DNA of 64,000 nt from Obelidium mucronatum (taxonomy: Eukaryota; Chytridiomycota; Chytridiomycetes; Chytridiales; Chytriomycetaceae): NCBI GenBank assembly GCA_025765595.1, contig JAIVFH010000059.1, forward strand, positions 62,001 to 126,000, written 5' to 3'. The translations under genes were made by a program, and so were the position numbers. This document shows positions 1 through 11,399 of the stretch, one piece after another. The notes under the pieces are model-generated. The model saw only the letters and a list, made by a program, of their open reading frames with translations, searched no databases and was not told the origin of the DNA. How positions within the stretch are numbered: position 1 is the first letter of the stretch; each line of letters starts with the position of its first letter.

Positions 1-1940
1 GGAGTGGACCAAATCATTCAAATCTTGGAAAATGACTTCGTCTGCACCCAGTTCTTCAGCAACTTCTTGTTCAGTCTTGTTATACGCTATCAGCTCTGTG
101 CGAGTTGGCATATCAATTCCGTAAACGTTTGGGTAACGGATGGGAGGAGCACACGAAGCAAAGTACACCTTCTTGGCACCTGCTTCACGAGCCATGTTCA
201 CAATTTCACGAGAAGTTGTACCACGCACAATGGAGTCTGTTCAAAGCTAATAAGAAACGTGTGACAAACCCAATCAGATACAAACCATCAACAATTAAGA
301 CATTCTTTCCAGCAAATTCCATTGCCATTGGATTCAACTTTCTTCGAACCGACTTCTCTCTCAGTGATTGGCCGGGCATAATGAAAGTTCTTCCGATGTA
401 ACGGTTCTTGATAAAACCTTCTCGGTAAAGCTTGTTCAATCTGTATGAGACTTGCAAAGCAGCAGAACGACTAGTGTCTGGAACCTTAAGAGTGTCGAAC
501 TGTCAACACAAACTTAACCAGAGCGACAGGTGCTTACAGGAATAACGACATCGATATCAACGTTTCCACCAAGCTGTTTGGTAACACGGTCAGCAAGAGC
601 TTCACCCATTGCCAATCGAGATTTGTAGACTGAAACCCCATCCATAATGGAGTCAGTACGAGCAAAGTCTGGTGACAGGTACAATCAGAAACTACAAAAT
701 TCAACAAGCAATTGCGAAAACATGAACTCACAAACGTATTCGAAAATACATGGAGTAAATTCACGTGGTTCGGCACATTGTCTCTTGAGCAAACCACCAT
801 GGTTGGTGATGATCAAGGCTTCACCAGGCTTAACATCAACAAAATTGGTGAAACCCAGAGCATCCAAGACGACGCTTTCAGAGGAAACCATATAATCTGT
901 TCCATAGTGTCCCTTGCGCTCGCCGTAGATCAGAGGTCGAATTCCGTGTGGATCCTATGAAACAATTTTAAAGGTTAACGATATCCTATGACAGGCAAAC
1001 AGGACACATACTCTGAATGCGAAGATACCAAATCCAGCAATCATTCCAGTCACAGCGTATCCTCCCTTGCATTGTTTGTAGACTCCCTCCAAAGCCTTGA
1101 AGATGTCATCTTCGTTCACACTAGAAACTGAATATCAGCATCTCCTGCCACACTTCCCCACTTCCTTTGGCAAAGATAAATGACGAACCGGAATTTGCCA
1201 GTTTGTTGCAAGTGGTGGGCAAAGATATTCAAAAGCAACTCAGAATCGGACTCAGTGTTGACATGGCGATGGGCTTCATGGTCCACAAACGACCGCAATT
1301 CCTTGGTGTTGGTCAAGTTTCCGTTCTATGGTGAAGGGAGACGATTGGAAATTGCAATTTCAAAAAAAAAAAAAAAACCCCCTCTTACGTGAGCCAAAAC
1401 AATACCATAGGGACTGTTCACGTAAAATGGCTGAGCCTCCGAAGTCGATGATGTTCCCGCAGTTGGGTAACGAACTGATGACGCAATTTTTTGATAAGTT
1501 GTTGCCACCCTTGATAGCAGAGAGACATACCATGTCCAACACCCATTGCCCCCGCAAGCGCCATCAGCTGCTGTTTTCCAAAGACATCTCGAACCATGCC
1601 GTTCGCTTTGCATTGATGGAGTCTTCCTTTCTGACCACATGTAATAATTCCAGCAGCATCCTAACAACAATGGTGAGCCAGTCATCACACAAAAAGTACG
1701 AGACATCGCGCGAAAATCAATCAAAACAAGCAATCTGCGAAAAAAGCTGTCGCTGTGCCTTTTTGCAGAACACGCAAGGAAGGGGCAAGTACCTGGCCAC
1801 GGTGCTGTAAGATACCCAACCCTTCGTAGAGTTCAGCGCTAGCAGCGGAGTTTGGATCAGCAAGGATACTGGCGAGGATACCGCACTATTTAATAGAGAG
1901 GTGGTTCAGACATGCGAAGGCAATCTTGCCAACTGACCAT
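1..1940 (-). CDS. ADE4: Amidophosphoribosyltransferase, 3' end outside the window
   Basis: First committed step of de novo purine synthesis: PRPP plus glutamine gives phosphoribosylamine, in the cytosol. The start codon (1938-1940) is split from the rest by a 52-bp intron (1886-1937); splicing gives Met-Cys-Gly-Ile, so Cys2 is the N-terminal nucleophile of the glutaminase domain. Further exons carry the conserved GVGHVRYPTAG and [13 protein letters not shown] segments, then (about 206-457) the [14 protein letters not shown] and KNVLIVDG segments of the phosphoribosyltransferase half. The intron at about 1329-1386 begins GTAAGAGGGGG and runs straight into a poly-T tract in the sense strand. 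The gene reads off the left edge, so the C-terminus is not visible. Family assignment is firm; inner exon edges are hand-placed. Confidence 0.95.
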
Positions 1941-2175
1941 TCGAGGTTTCGAGCTTTCTGGCTAAAAAAAAAAAAAAAAAAAAAGCCGGAAAATAGTTGA
2001 ACCACATCGATTTCGAATAGCATGATATTCGACAAAACCGATAGAAAGGTAAAGAACATTCACGAAAAACAAACTATTTGAATCTATCTGAATAGAACTG
2101 TTTTACTGGTTTTTACAAACAAACCGAAGTACCACAAAACAAAAGAAAACGAAGAGATCTTCAAACATAGATTTT

Positions 2176-3386
2176 TTACTTCTTGGCAAACATCTTGATG
2201 AGGTGGTCAGTGGAGTAGGACTTGGGGCGCTCGATGGGCATTCCCAAAGCACGAGCCCAGATCAAACCAGAAGTGACACCAAGAGCACGGGAGACACCAA
2301 AGAGGACAGTGTAGTAGTCTTCTTGAGTGAATCCGTAGTGCTGGAGGAGAACTCCAGAGTGAGCGTCGACATTTGGCCATGGGTTCTTGGTCTTTCCGTG
2401 CTCAGTAAGCACACCTGGAGCAATGGTGTAGACTTGGCTGACAAGCTTGAACAAAGCGTTGTCTGGGAGGTGCTTCAAAGCAAACTCACGCTGGCAAGCG
2501 TAACGTGGGTCGGTCTTACGGAGGACAGCATGTCCGTAACCTGGAACGACTTGCCCGCTCTTGAGTGTAGACCACAAGTATTCCTTGATCTTTTCGTCAG
2601 ATGGGTTCTGACCAACAGCGGCTTGCATCTTCATAATCCAGCGAAGAACTTCCTGGTTGGCAAGTCCATGAAGTGGTCCAGCCAAACCGTTGAGACCAGC
2701 AGCGAAAGCGAGGTATGGATCAGAGAGAGCAGATCCGACCAAGTGAGTAGTGTGCGCACTAAAGCACAAAACAAGTGTAAGATAAAATCGCAACACAGGC
2801 AGCTACTCACCTAACGTTTCCACCTTCGTGGTCAGAGTGGATTGTTAAGTACAAACGCATGAGCTCAGCAAAGTTATCATCCTTGTAACCAAGGAGATGA
2901 GCAAAGTTGGCAGAGTAATCCAACTTTGGGTCAATGGCTGGAAGTTTTCCATCCTTGTAAACGTTTCGGTAAATACGTGCCGCAACTGTTGGCAACTTGG
3001 CAATCAAATCGTTACAGTCCTCGAAAACGTAGTCCCAGTATTGGGACTTTGGAACTCCGTTCTGGTAGGCCTTGGCGAAGCTAGATTCGCCTTGAAGAGC
3101 GGTAACAGCCAAAGAAAGCTGAGACATTGGGTGAAGAGTGTTTGGGCAACGGTCAATGAGATCCTCGACGTAAGATGGAATGGAGGAACGGGCAGCCCAG
3201 TCAGCAGAGAGAGCACGGACTTGCTCGGTAGTTGGAACCTCACCAGTGACCAGCAACCAGAAGAGACCTTCTGGAAGTGGCTCATTTCCTCCTTCGGCCT
3301 TTGGAAGCAAATCCTGGCACTCTGGAATAGTAAGGTTGCGGAATCGAATTCCCTGAATCAAGTTACAGTTACAACCACCATTTCCG

Positions 3387-3430
<44 letters not shown>

Positions 3431-3870
3431 GCACCTCCTCAGCATCAAGGACGGAGGTTTCCCAGATGAGACCCTTGATTCCACGCATACCTCCGTAAGC
3501 CTAAACATTGAAACAAGTATAAACAGACGTGATGCGATCAAAAATCGGTATTCTAAAAATAGTGCCTACCATATCAACAGTGGTCTCCCCAAGGACCTTG
3601 GAACCGTGCTCAGCACGGAAGGCCTTGACCTTTGCTTGCTCGATTGGGATCAACTCGCGGAGTCTTTCCTTCAAGGTCTGCCAGAAAGCAACATAATGAA
3701 ATTATTGATATGCCGAACTAGAGATAAGAAACCAAACCTGCGGTTTGGCAGTAGAAAGCGATCTGGCGCCAAGTCGCTGGGTAGCGGAGATAATACGCTG
3801 AAATCGACAAGTTAATTTCTTGGTTAGAAAGGATCGTTGAAAAACGGTGGAAACTCACTGTCAAGATCAT
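2176..3870 (-). CDS. CIT1: Citrate synthase, mitochondrial
   Basis: Condenses oxaloacetate and acetyl-CoA to citrate in the mitochondrial matrix. Exon 1 encodes only Met-Ile-Leu-Thr (3859-3870). The next exon adds an Arg/Ser-rich stretch ([20 protein letters not shown]), a typical presequence. Catalytic motifs are intact: [11 protein letters not shown] and GYGHAVLR hold the two active-site histidines, and NVDAHSG holds the aspartate. The protein ends LIKMFAKK followed by a stop. A Ser codon split over an intron joins HEGGNV to AHTTHLVG near 2757-2813. One intron contains 43 consecutive T in the sense strand (A run at 3387-3429), beginning five bases after the GTGCG donor. It lies between two purine-synthesis genes on the same strand. 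Confidence 0.95.
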
Positions 3871-4155
3871 CTTGCGATTATTGGAAAAAAAGTGAAGGAA
3901 TCTCACCAGCCCCCAAAAAAGAAAGAGAAAGGATTATTTAAAGTTAAACACAACCACTCAAAATCAAGTTAATAATTATTTATGGCCAGCTGACACATCA
4001 ATTGCAAGTGATGATCCACGGTCTCCACACACAAACTATCCTTTGGAACGGAAACTTTGAGAAATAAATCAAACCAGGCTTTATTAATTCACGGACATGG
4101 ACCAAAGTTAATTTGTGGACGTTTTGTTTCTAATTGCTATAATTGTTGCAAATTC
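3871..4155. other. AT-rich spacer between the citrate synthase start and the small plus-strand gene
   Basis: This divergent intergenic region separates the citrate synthase start codon from a plus-strand start at 4156. It is AT-rich and contains no convincing ORF, tRNA or repeat. It should hold the promoters of both genes. I see no recognisable operator. Confidence 0.5.
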
Positions 4156-4508
4156 ATGTCAAGTGTTGCAGAGGCTCGCAAATATCTTGAAGGAGGTAAG
4201 CCACTCCTATGATACCCAGTCTCCATATACTAATCGCTTAGTGTTTCCGTTGCATTAGAGTGGACAAAGGTGATTGCCGCCGCCAGTGAACTCTCTCAAA
4301 CCAAAGGTACTGTATTGCAGGAGGAACCCAATAGGACACCGGATTGACAACAACACCTACAACAACAGACAAACCCGAAGTATATAGAGGGACTGAAAAA
4401 GCTTGGGGAACAGCTGGGGCTGGAGGTGCGCGAGGAGGTTACACAGCAGGCTTACCGGCTACGAAACTCATGGCAAACGGCAAGGACTTCCTGTCAGAAC
4501 TCAAGTGA
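4156..4508 (+). CDS. Small protein of about 75 aa, three exons, unrecognised
   Basis: Proposed from splice signals, because no single frame covers it. Exons are 4156-4195, 4259-4306 and 4369-4508. Intron 1 is GTAAGC...TTAG with a TACTAAT branch-like site; intron 2 is GTACTG...ACAG (62 bp). Phases fit: the product starts MSSVAEARKYLEGEW, continues through VIAAASELSQTK, and ends in a Gly-rich part (KAWGTAGAGGARGGYTAG) followed by LMANGKDFLSELK. I know no function. It has no signal peptide or membrane segment, and the first half looks like an amphipathic helix. The frame stays open across two introns and the composition is protein-like, so it looks real. An alternative is a longer product with other splice sites. 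Confidence 0.55.
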
Positions 4509-4589
4509 AGGACTGGTGATAATTCAGACATTATTTGCAGGGGTATATGATGAAACCAATAAAATCAAATCAACTCGTCGTCGTGTTTA

Positions 4590-5665
4590 TTACAGTTTGC
4601 GTCCTGTCAAGATTTCAGCGGCTTCTCGGTATTTTCCGATCGTCTTGTCAATAATTTCTTGTGGGATGACGATACCAGGACCGGCTTTGTTGAAGTTGGT
4701 TTCAGTCAGGTAGTCGCGAAGGAACTGCTTATCGTAACTTTGCAACGAAAAAATCAGTTTGCAGATATTACGGAAAGGGCAAATGGTCTACCTGGGTTGC
4801 CCCTTTCCTGCAACGTATTGGTCGGCAGGCCAGAACCGGGATGAATCTGCAAGAAAACTTCAGTCTTCAGAGAGGGGAAACACACCCAGTTTTACCAGGA
4901 GTCAAAACCTCGTCAGCAAGAATAACGTTTCCGTCTTGATCCACTCCGAATTCAAATTTGGTGTCAGCAATAATAATCCCCTTAGTTAGGGCGTACTCTG
5001 CCGCCTACTCAGGGAGTGCAATCAGATTTACAGCATCGAGAATACCGGAATATTACAACATACTTTGGTGTAAATAGCAATAGCGAGCTCTTCAACCTTC
5101 TTGGCGTATTCTTCACCAATAATCGCCGCCACTTTAAACAACGAATTTAAGACGAGAAATTCCTACTTTGAATAGTATAAAAAAGCCAAGCTTACACTTG
5201 CTGGGGTGAATATTTTCGTCGTGGTCTCCAATTTCAGCCTTTGTGCTTGGTGTAAAGAGGGGCTTTTCCAACTTCTGGGATTCAACCAACCCCTTTGGCA
5301 ATGGGATGTCACAAATGGTACCAGACTTTTTGTATTCCGCCCATCCAGAGCCTGTATGGGGAGGAGGGTACTATAAGTCAAAGCTTTGCAAGAAACATGA
5401 AAAAAACGAACCAGTAATATATCCACGAACAATAGCCTCCACTGGTAGAATCTTGAGCTTCTTGACAAGCATACATCTTCCTTCCAACTGATCCTTGTAC
5501 TTTTGAACCGAAATCGGCATTTTTGACAAGTCATCGGTGATCAAGTGGTTGCCAACAACGTCCTTCAGGTGGTCAAACCAGAAAGCAGACATGGCAGTGA
5601 GCAACTTTCCCTTCCCAGTAATACCCTAAGAACAGCGAAGAACCATTCAACACCAAAACCACAAA

Positions 5666-5708
<43 letters not shown>

Positions 5709-5861
5709 AAGACGCACATTTGTCATGATGACATCGTAGGCAGAAATGCGATCTGAAGCAATGAACAGCAGTTGGCTCTTGTCTTCGAGTTCGTAGAGTT
5801 CTCTGACTTTGCCGCGTGCGAGCAGCTTCAAATCCGGACAGTTTGATTCAGTGAGGGCCAT
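4590..5861 (-). CDS. ADE1: Phosphoribosylaminoimidazole-succinocarboxamide synthase (SAICAR synthetase)
   Basis: Joins CAIR and aspartate using ATP in de novo purine synthesis. It starts [24 protein letters not shown], with the family hallmark GKVRELY and then [14 protein letters not shown]. Middle exons show [14 protein letters not shown], and the end is [26 protein letters not shown] before TAA at 4590-4592. Length and motif order match monofunctional fungal Ade1, not a fused enzyme. The intron after VIMTN has donor GTGCGTC followed by about 40 T in the sense strand (A run 5667-5706). It diverges from RRP4, with about 35 bp between start codons. ADE4 lies on the same strand 2.6 kb downstream. 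Confidence 0.93.
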
Positions 5862-5896
5862 TTTCTTCAAAAAAAAAAGAAAGGACAGAAACAACG

Positions 5897-7139
5897 ATGA
5901 TGAACGATGCAATGGACACAGATGCCAAAGTGATGCACTTGATTACGCCCGGTGAAACAGTCACGTCAGACACGGCTTTCATGAAGGGACATGGCACTTA
6001 TAACGATGGTGATGATCTGGTTGGCACAGTCGTTGGTGTAGTTGAACGTATCAACAAGCTGATATCAGTGAAGCCATTCCGGGCGAGGTCGAGCGCTAAT
6101 CTCTTTCTGCATTCGGCTTTTTTACTGAGGCCTTTTTTTTCTTTGTGCAGATATAATGGCGACATTGGTGATGTTGTGGTGGGACGTATTTCAGAGGTGA
6201 CGCAAAAAAGGTGGAAAGTAGACATTGGGGCCCGTCAGGATGCAATGTTGCTTTTGGCTGCAGTGAATTTGCCTGGTGGTGAACTGGTTTGTTTCCCAAT
6301 CTCACGCGAATACATCGGAGGTTTATTCAACATATTTTATCTCTCAACCAGCGTCGTCGATCTGAATCAGATGAACTCCAAATGAGACAATTGTTGGCTG
6401 AGGGCGATATGATTAGCGTGAGTCGCGCCCGAAGCCCCGAACCACTTGCTTTTCTTAATTACATCATGGAATATTCAGGCCGAAATCCAAGCGTTTTATG
6501 GGGATGGCGCTGTTTCGTTGCATACACGAAGTTTGAAGTATGGAAAGGTTTGTTTTCTTGAAATGCGCACGTGTGCTCGAGCTGGGTGGTTCTTTGGTCT
6601 CCATAACCATTTTTTTTGCACCCAGCTCAAGTCTGGTCAAATGATCACTGTTCCGTCATCTCTCGTCAAACGATCAAAAGCCCATTTTCTTCACTACACA
6701 CTCGCGGAAGGATTGAAAGTGGATGTGATTCTGGGAATGAACGGTTTCATTTGGGTGTCAAAAGGTACGGGGGGACCCGAGAAGAAAGATACTCCCCAAC
6801 AACAACAAGAAGATGCAGATGCTCTGTATGCAAATGTTAATGAAGTGAGCTTTTTTTCTGTGTGCTTGTGTGGGTGTGATGTTGGCTGGGTTTTATATTC
6901 TTTCCTCTTAACTGGTCCCCTCTCTTTCTTGCACTTTTTAATTTTAACAGCCGATTTCTGATGAAGAAAGGCATGCTATTGCTCGCATCTCCAATTGTAT
7001 CTTGGCTCTTGCAAGAGAAGGGGAGTTCATAACAGAAGCTGCCATTCTACACGTTTATGAAGCTTCCAAAGTAATTGAATGCAAGGATGTTTTGGCCAAT
7101 TCAAGGCAGCTTGTGGATGTTGCGAAAATGAATGCCTGA
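5897..7139 (+). CDS. RRP4: Exosome RNA-binding subunit Rrp4
   Basis: Cap subunit of the RNA exosome, which degrades and trims rRNA, snoRNA and mRNA 3' ends. The N-terminal part contains VMHLITPGE and KGHGTY, followed by an S1-like domain (GDIGDVVVGRISEV, WKVDIGARQDAML). A KH-like part follows, with GMNGFIWVSKG, the usual Rrp4 G-x-N-G motif. Six exons: intron 1 is 6088-6150 and splits an Arg codon; others lie near 6286-6350, 6419-6478, 6546-6627 and 6846-6950. It ends QLVDVAKMNA at TGA 7137-7139. The start could be either of two adjacent ATGs (5897 or 5900). The promoter is shared with ADE1. Confidence 0.92.
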
Positions 7140-7677
7140 TGAAAAAAAAACGCGTAATAAAAAAAAGTATACTTTCAAAAGAGATAAACAAGAGAGAGTT
7201 TTGTTTGCATCTTCGTCTGCAGATATTCCCCAAATCCTTTGAAATTCTCTGGATCACTAAAGATTATGTTCAAGCAATTTCTTGCAAAATGAGATAATTT
7301 AATCACTTTACCTCAGCAAACCCTTTGATTCAGATGCTAAAACAAACGCCATGCCATGACAATGTCAAAAATACTATTGCACATCTCAAAACATGATTCC
7401 AAATTCTGCGAAACAACACAATCCACCAAAAACAACAGCACCGCCCAACTGCTTGCACCACACCATTGAAACTTTACAGAAATAAAGAAAAACATATCAC
7501 TAACGAATATCCAAAGCGGCTCTTTATTAATATAAACCGGAAACAAAATAAATCCGACCTTCAATTCTCCTTGTCACACTCATTAACATGGGCCACTGAT
7601 GCTTTTGCACTGAACCTTGCATCTCTCACAGAGTTTCGCAATTCGTACAAATGAATGTACTTTGACACGCAACACCG
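7140..7677. other. Intergenic, AT-rich, nothing recognised
   Basis: About 540 bp of AT-rich DNA downstream of RRP4. Short ORFs occur on both strands, but none has a convincing composition or splice pattern. It probably holds the RRP4 3' end and the promoter of whatever is expressed at 7678. Confidence 0.4.
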
Positions 7678-8232
7678 ATGCATAGTGCATTTGAACATTT
7701 TGCCACGCAAGAGATTTCTATCGCAGCAGCAAAAATACGGTGGCAACAAGAACGTGATTGTTTACATTGTATGCAAGAGCTTTGGATTGAATCAACAAGT
7801 GTTTGCATTGAACAATGTGAGAAACAAAACAAGCGAGGAATCCAACATGTTAAAGTGTTTGAAGAAGTAAAAGGAGGTGCAAATGGTGGTGGTGGGTGGC
7901 GTTGGAACAGTTTGTTTTCCAAGGGAGTAGTAAAACTTGAGTTGCAAGTGACTGGAATTGATGTCAAGGAAACGAATGACCCATTTAATAACTGGGGATT
8001 CCTGGATGAGGATTGGGGGGCTGGGTATCTGCCCTTGTTGAGTGACAAGAGTGTTGCTGCGAGTGGTGTCGGTAATGCGTCGTTGGCGGGGGCTTCTGTG
8101 CTTTTGTTGGGTGGTGACAGCAGCCGCGATGGTTTGTGGGGAAGCTTAAGCTGTTGGGAGGAGACAAAAGTGCTGAAGCGGTTGTGGTTGAGTTCATTTG
8201 AGTGGACCTGCGACCGCGCATATTTTGATTGA
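7678..8232 (+). CDS. Hypothetical ORF, 184 aa
   Basis: Single-exon ORF from ATG 7678 to TGA 8230-8232. The first third is helical and Cys-containing (ERDCLHCMQELW, then CIEQCEKQNK); the rest is rich in Gly, Leu and Trp. I do not recognise a domain. All three frames are closed just upstream, so if real it starts here. An opposite-strand ORF of 210 aa overlaps almost fully (7626-8258) and is Ser/Pro-rich, so the coding strand is uncertain. It ends seven bases from the transposase remnant stop, tail to tail, and may be element-related or spurious. Confidence 0.3.
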   Translation: MHSAFEHFATQEISIAAAKIRWQQERDCLHCMQELWIESTSVCIEQCEKQNKRGIQHVKVFEEVKGGANGGGGWRWNSLFSKGVVKLELQVTGIDVKETNDPFNNWGFLDEDWGAGYLPLLSDKSVAASGVGNASLAGASVLLLGGDSSRDGLWGSLSCWEETKVLKRLWLSSFEWTCDRAYFD

Positions 8233-8239
8233 GAGCTTC

Positions 8240-9391
8240 TCATCCACGTTTTGTACATTTGACAGAGTTAGTTTCCCCTTGACACTGACGCGCCAATTTC
8301 AGAGCCTCCCTCTCTGCTTTTTTGGCTTCCACCTCACGTTTCTTGTTATCTTTTGCAGCTTCTTTTGCTTGAGCATTGTCATTCTTCTGTTGCTCAGCTG
8401 CAAGTAATGTTTCTTGCAAGGTTTGTGAGTTGTAGACCTTGTTGGTTAAAACAGCATCTTGAGGCTTGACTTTGGCTTTTTTGACCATGGGAGCAGGAAG
8501 TTCAGCTAAAAACCAGTCCCGAAGCTGAGTCTGGGTGTCTGATGTTGCTGTGTTGGTATCCGTCATTGTGCTGACATTTTTGGTGGCATTTTTCAGTATG
8601 ATTTCTGGATTCCAGGGATAGATGCCCGTATTCTTAAAGGAAGCTAGAATATGAACCTTGGTTATCTTGTTCCAGATATAAAGAATGATTGGTATAATGA
8701 TTTCCCCAATTTGGCCTATGGCAATTTGGGAAAAGGCCCGCACGCGATGGAACTCAGAGACCAGGTTCTTTTTCAAATTCGCAAAAAACACGTCATCCAG
8801 AGGCTGCAAGAAGTGAGTGACATTGGCAGGGCTAATAAGAAAGGAACCCTGGGAGCTTTTGTTTTCAAGTTTGATGTGCATTTCATCAACATTGACAAGA
8901 TTTCCCATGCTGTAGCCATTCTTGTCCATCCACTCCTTGAACAGTTTTACCCAGACTTTCACTTCAATTTCTGTAGCTCGTTTGATGCGGGAGGATGTTA
9001 AAGCTTTGACGTCTTGTTGGGTAATTTGCTTTTGGTGGCAGCCCAAGAAACCATTTAGCCATCCGTTTGGATTCCAATCTCCTGGTCCGCAGATTTCAAG
9101 GTACTTTTGGCATACTAATTGCAAAAAATCTACTTGGCGCAATGGGCTGTGGGACAAGGATCAGGCCTCCAAAAAGGCAACAAACACAAGCTCATCACAA
9201 TCTAAGAACAATTGCTTGCCGTAGATTCCGCGTGCAGCCTCAGCGGTAATACCATGGTTGGCAGTGAGTTGCTTGGCAGCTTGGCATTGGGGTATTGACT
9301 GATTCACCAAGGCACTGATTTCTTGAAAAACTTGGGAAGTGGTGTGTTGGTCGTGACGAGAGCTACTGGATTTTGATTGCTTTCTTTGCAT
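8240..9391 (-). pseudogene. Pogo/Tigger-type DDE transposase remnant, one in-frame stop, catalytic core shortened
   Basis: Two minus-strand ORFs (9161-9391 and 8240-9157) are in the same frame and separated only by a TGA at 9161-9163. The N-terminal piece has a helix-turn-helix-like segment (QCQAAKQLTANHGITAEAARG). The second has the first catalytic Asp in NVDEMHI, and later SPANVTHFLQPLDDVFFANLKK, the typical C-terminal block of DDE_1 (pogo/jerky) transposases. The stretch that should hold the second Asp is missing between them, which suggests an internal deletion as well as the nonsense codon. The tail is Lys/Glu/Ala-rich. I could not find clear terminal inverted repeats. The enzyme is expected to be inactive. 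Confidence 0.75.
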
Positions 9392-9539
9392 TATTTGTTT
9401 GCTATGATGATTTTATTGGAGGTCTGCAAGGGAATAGAGTAAATGGGGCCATGTCTTGTTAAACCGTTTTAAGAAATTGGAGGGGGATTAACAGTTTGAC
9501 AAAGTGTTTATTACAAAATACAGCTCATCTTACTCCAAA

Positions 9540-10440
9540 AAAAAAAAAAAAGAGAAAAAAAAACCGGTGGCCCTGAATGAAGGCATCTCTCTGGTGCACT
9601 CAAATATAGTGCCGGAAGAATCTAATTCTGTTGCAAAAGTACAAAACACACATCGACACACATTACCGCATAAAAACACGTAAAAACACGTAAAAACAAA
9701 AAGGACGGTGGCAATCTGGTGAGCTCAAATGTATAGACATTGCATATGGTTGGACTGCTGGTTGTCTGAAGAATTGCATTCTTTTGGCCATTCCTAGAAT
9801 CATGTTTCAAAATTGGATGTAAAAGCCATATATTTCCAGAGAAAAGGAAGGGAAATGAGCAGGCCAGCCCAGCAAACCTGTCTCCACCTGGGATCCAATT
9901 CGGCCTGCACCAAGCCTTCCAATCCTGTGGGAGTATTGGGACAGGGATACTGATGAGGTGAAATGTGCTAGAACCACTCAGGTGCCCTTTTTGCCTGAGC
10001 TACCAACAGAAACACAAACCAAAATAAAAACCAAATCAAACACAACTAAATACTGCATTCTAATACACTAAACTCAACAGAGGGCTGAAGAAGGTGGCTT
10101 TGTAGGGGAATGGGAACAATAGGTTGGCAGAGGCAACCAAACCAACAACAGCACAGGCTGCTGCTCTCTGCATACTGAGTTAAAGACAAATTGATGTTTG
10201 TGGGGCTAGAGTATTGGGTGATAAATAATCAGAATAAAAGCACCTAGAAAACACATAAATGTCAAGTAAAACATGCAGAAACACGCAGAAACACGCGGAA
10301 ACATGCATAAACACGTAAAAAACCAAACTTAAGGGGACCTTCTAGTGCCCTGAAGTATAGTGTGGGAACTATCCAAGTCTTTTGCAATCTTGGCATGCAA
10401 TCTAAATTTGGATGTAGTGGATGGAAATCGTTTGGATTGG
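9540..10440. repeat. Degenerate A-rich repeat block
   Basis: Contains runs of the motif AAACACGTAAAA (about 9670-9700 and 10300-10320) and related AACACGCAGAAAC/AACATGCA units (10270-10305). Each is followed by a diverged block such as GCaCTcAAaTATAGTGccGGAA (about 9596) or GCcCTgAAgTATAGTGtgGGAA (about 10358). A third, weaker copy lies near 9706-9830. No coding capacity is seen. It resembles old non-autonomous element copies lying between the transposase remnant and the copia element. Confidence 0.4.
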
Positions 10441-10780
10441 GTGAAATAGTTTGGAGTGAGGAGCCAGGTTTCTAGGAAAAAATGGGTTTGTAACTTCAAG
10501 CATCAGACAAAGGAGACTTGGAATCTTTGATGGGGAAAGTTACCTTAAACATTGGATTAGTTGACTTATATGTGTTTTGGATCAAGCTGGATGTGTTTCG
10601 GCTGTGTCTTGGTGTTCTTTTTTGGCTTTAGCATCATAGCGATGTTGAACAATATTTTATTGTGACAATGTCGCAAAATAAAGAGATTATTGTAGTTTCT
10701 TTATTTATCGATAAATATATCGCAAGTTACCAATAATCGTCAGCTCAAAACATTGATGAGCGATCGCAATACTTCGCAAT
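10441..10780. other. AT-rich spacer with short GCGAT/ATCGC inverted motifs
   Basis: No ORF. From about 10640 the motif GCGAT or its complement ATCGC recurs several times within 160 bp, for example in TTATCGATAAATATATCGC and GAGCGATCGCAATAC. This is where the 3' LTR of the adjacent copia element would be expected, but it shows no similarity to the LTR at 14164-14517. Confidence 0.35.
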
Positions 10781-11107
10781 TCAGCGATGTTTATCGCTAT
10801 TTGAAAAAATCCGACACATGTCTATTGAATCCTTCACTTCAAATCCAATTTCTTCCAGGAAATGCTTCACCCATATTGCTTCTTTAATCCCTTCTACTAA
10901 CACTAAGAACTCCGCTTCCATAGACAATAGTGCTGTAGTAGGTGTCTTCTTCAAATACCACACAACTGGGTATCCAAACATGAAGAAAACATATGTGCTA
11001 CGCGATTTCAAATACGTCTCCATTCCATAAGTTAATAGTTCCAGTTCCATCCCTTCAGGTTTTTCCATCGGGTGCATATTCAACGCCTCTTTGTCACTGG
11101 CATACAC
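10781..11107 (-). pseudogene. Copia RNase H fragment
   Basis: A 108-codon fragment containing GYPVVWYLKKTPTTALLSMEAEF and IKEAIWVKHFLEEIGF, which matches the conserved copia RNase H end (usually ...SSKKQPTVALSSTEAEY). The upstream RT is missing, so the fragment marks the 3' end of the deleted element. Confidence 0.75.
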
Positions 11108-11399
11108 TACTATTTCATCGGCAGCTCCATTTTTGTAGTTGAGACATCAGGTCTTGTATTTACTGACACATACAGAAGTTTGGCCACTTTGGGGCAATAC
11201 TTAACTTAGCTACATGTTTCTGTTCCATTTTCACCTTTAGCTTCTCCACCGTTTTCTCTGCATTTCAATGCATTTTTTTCCCTGATGCCACACCTTTGTA
11301 GTGCGGGATGGTCATTGTAGTATGCATGCTCAAAAGGGGTGGCCTTTGCAGAATATTTCTGCCCTTTTTCCCAATCACAAGTTGTTAGGAATCAATCCT

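Noticed and set aside
7626..8258. Ser/Pro-rich minus-strand ORF of 210 aa
   Set aside because: Overlaps the plus-strand ORF at 7678 and runs into the end of the transposase remnant; composition looks like low-complexity antisense. Neither is strong, but this one is weaker.
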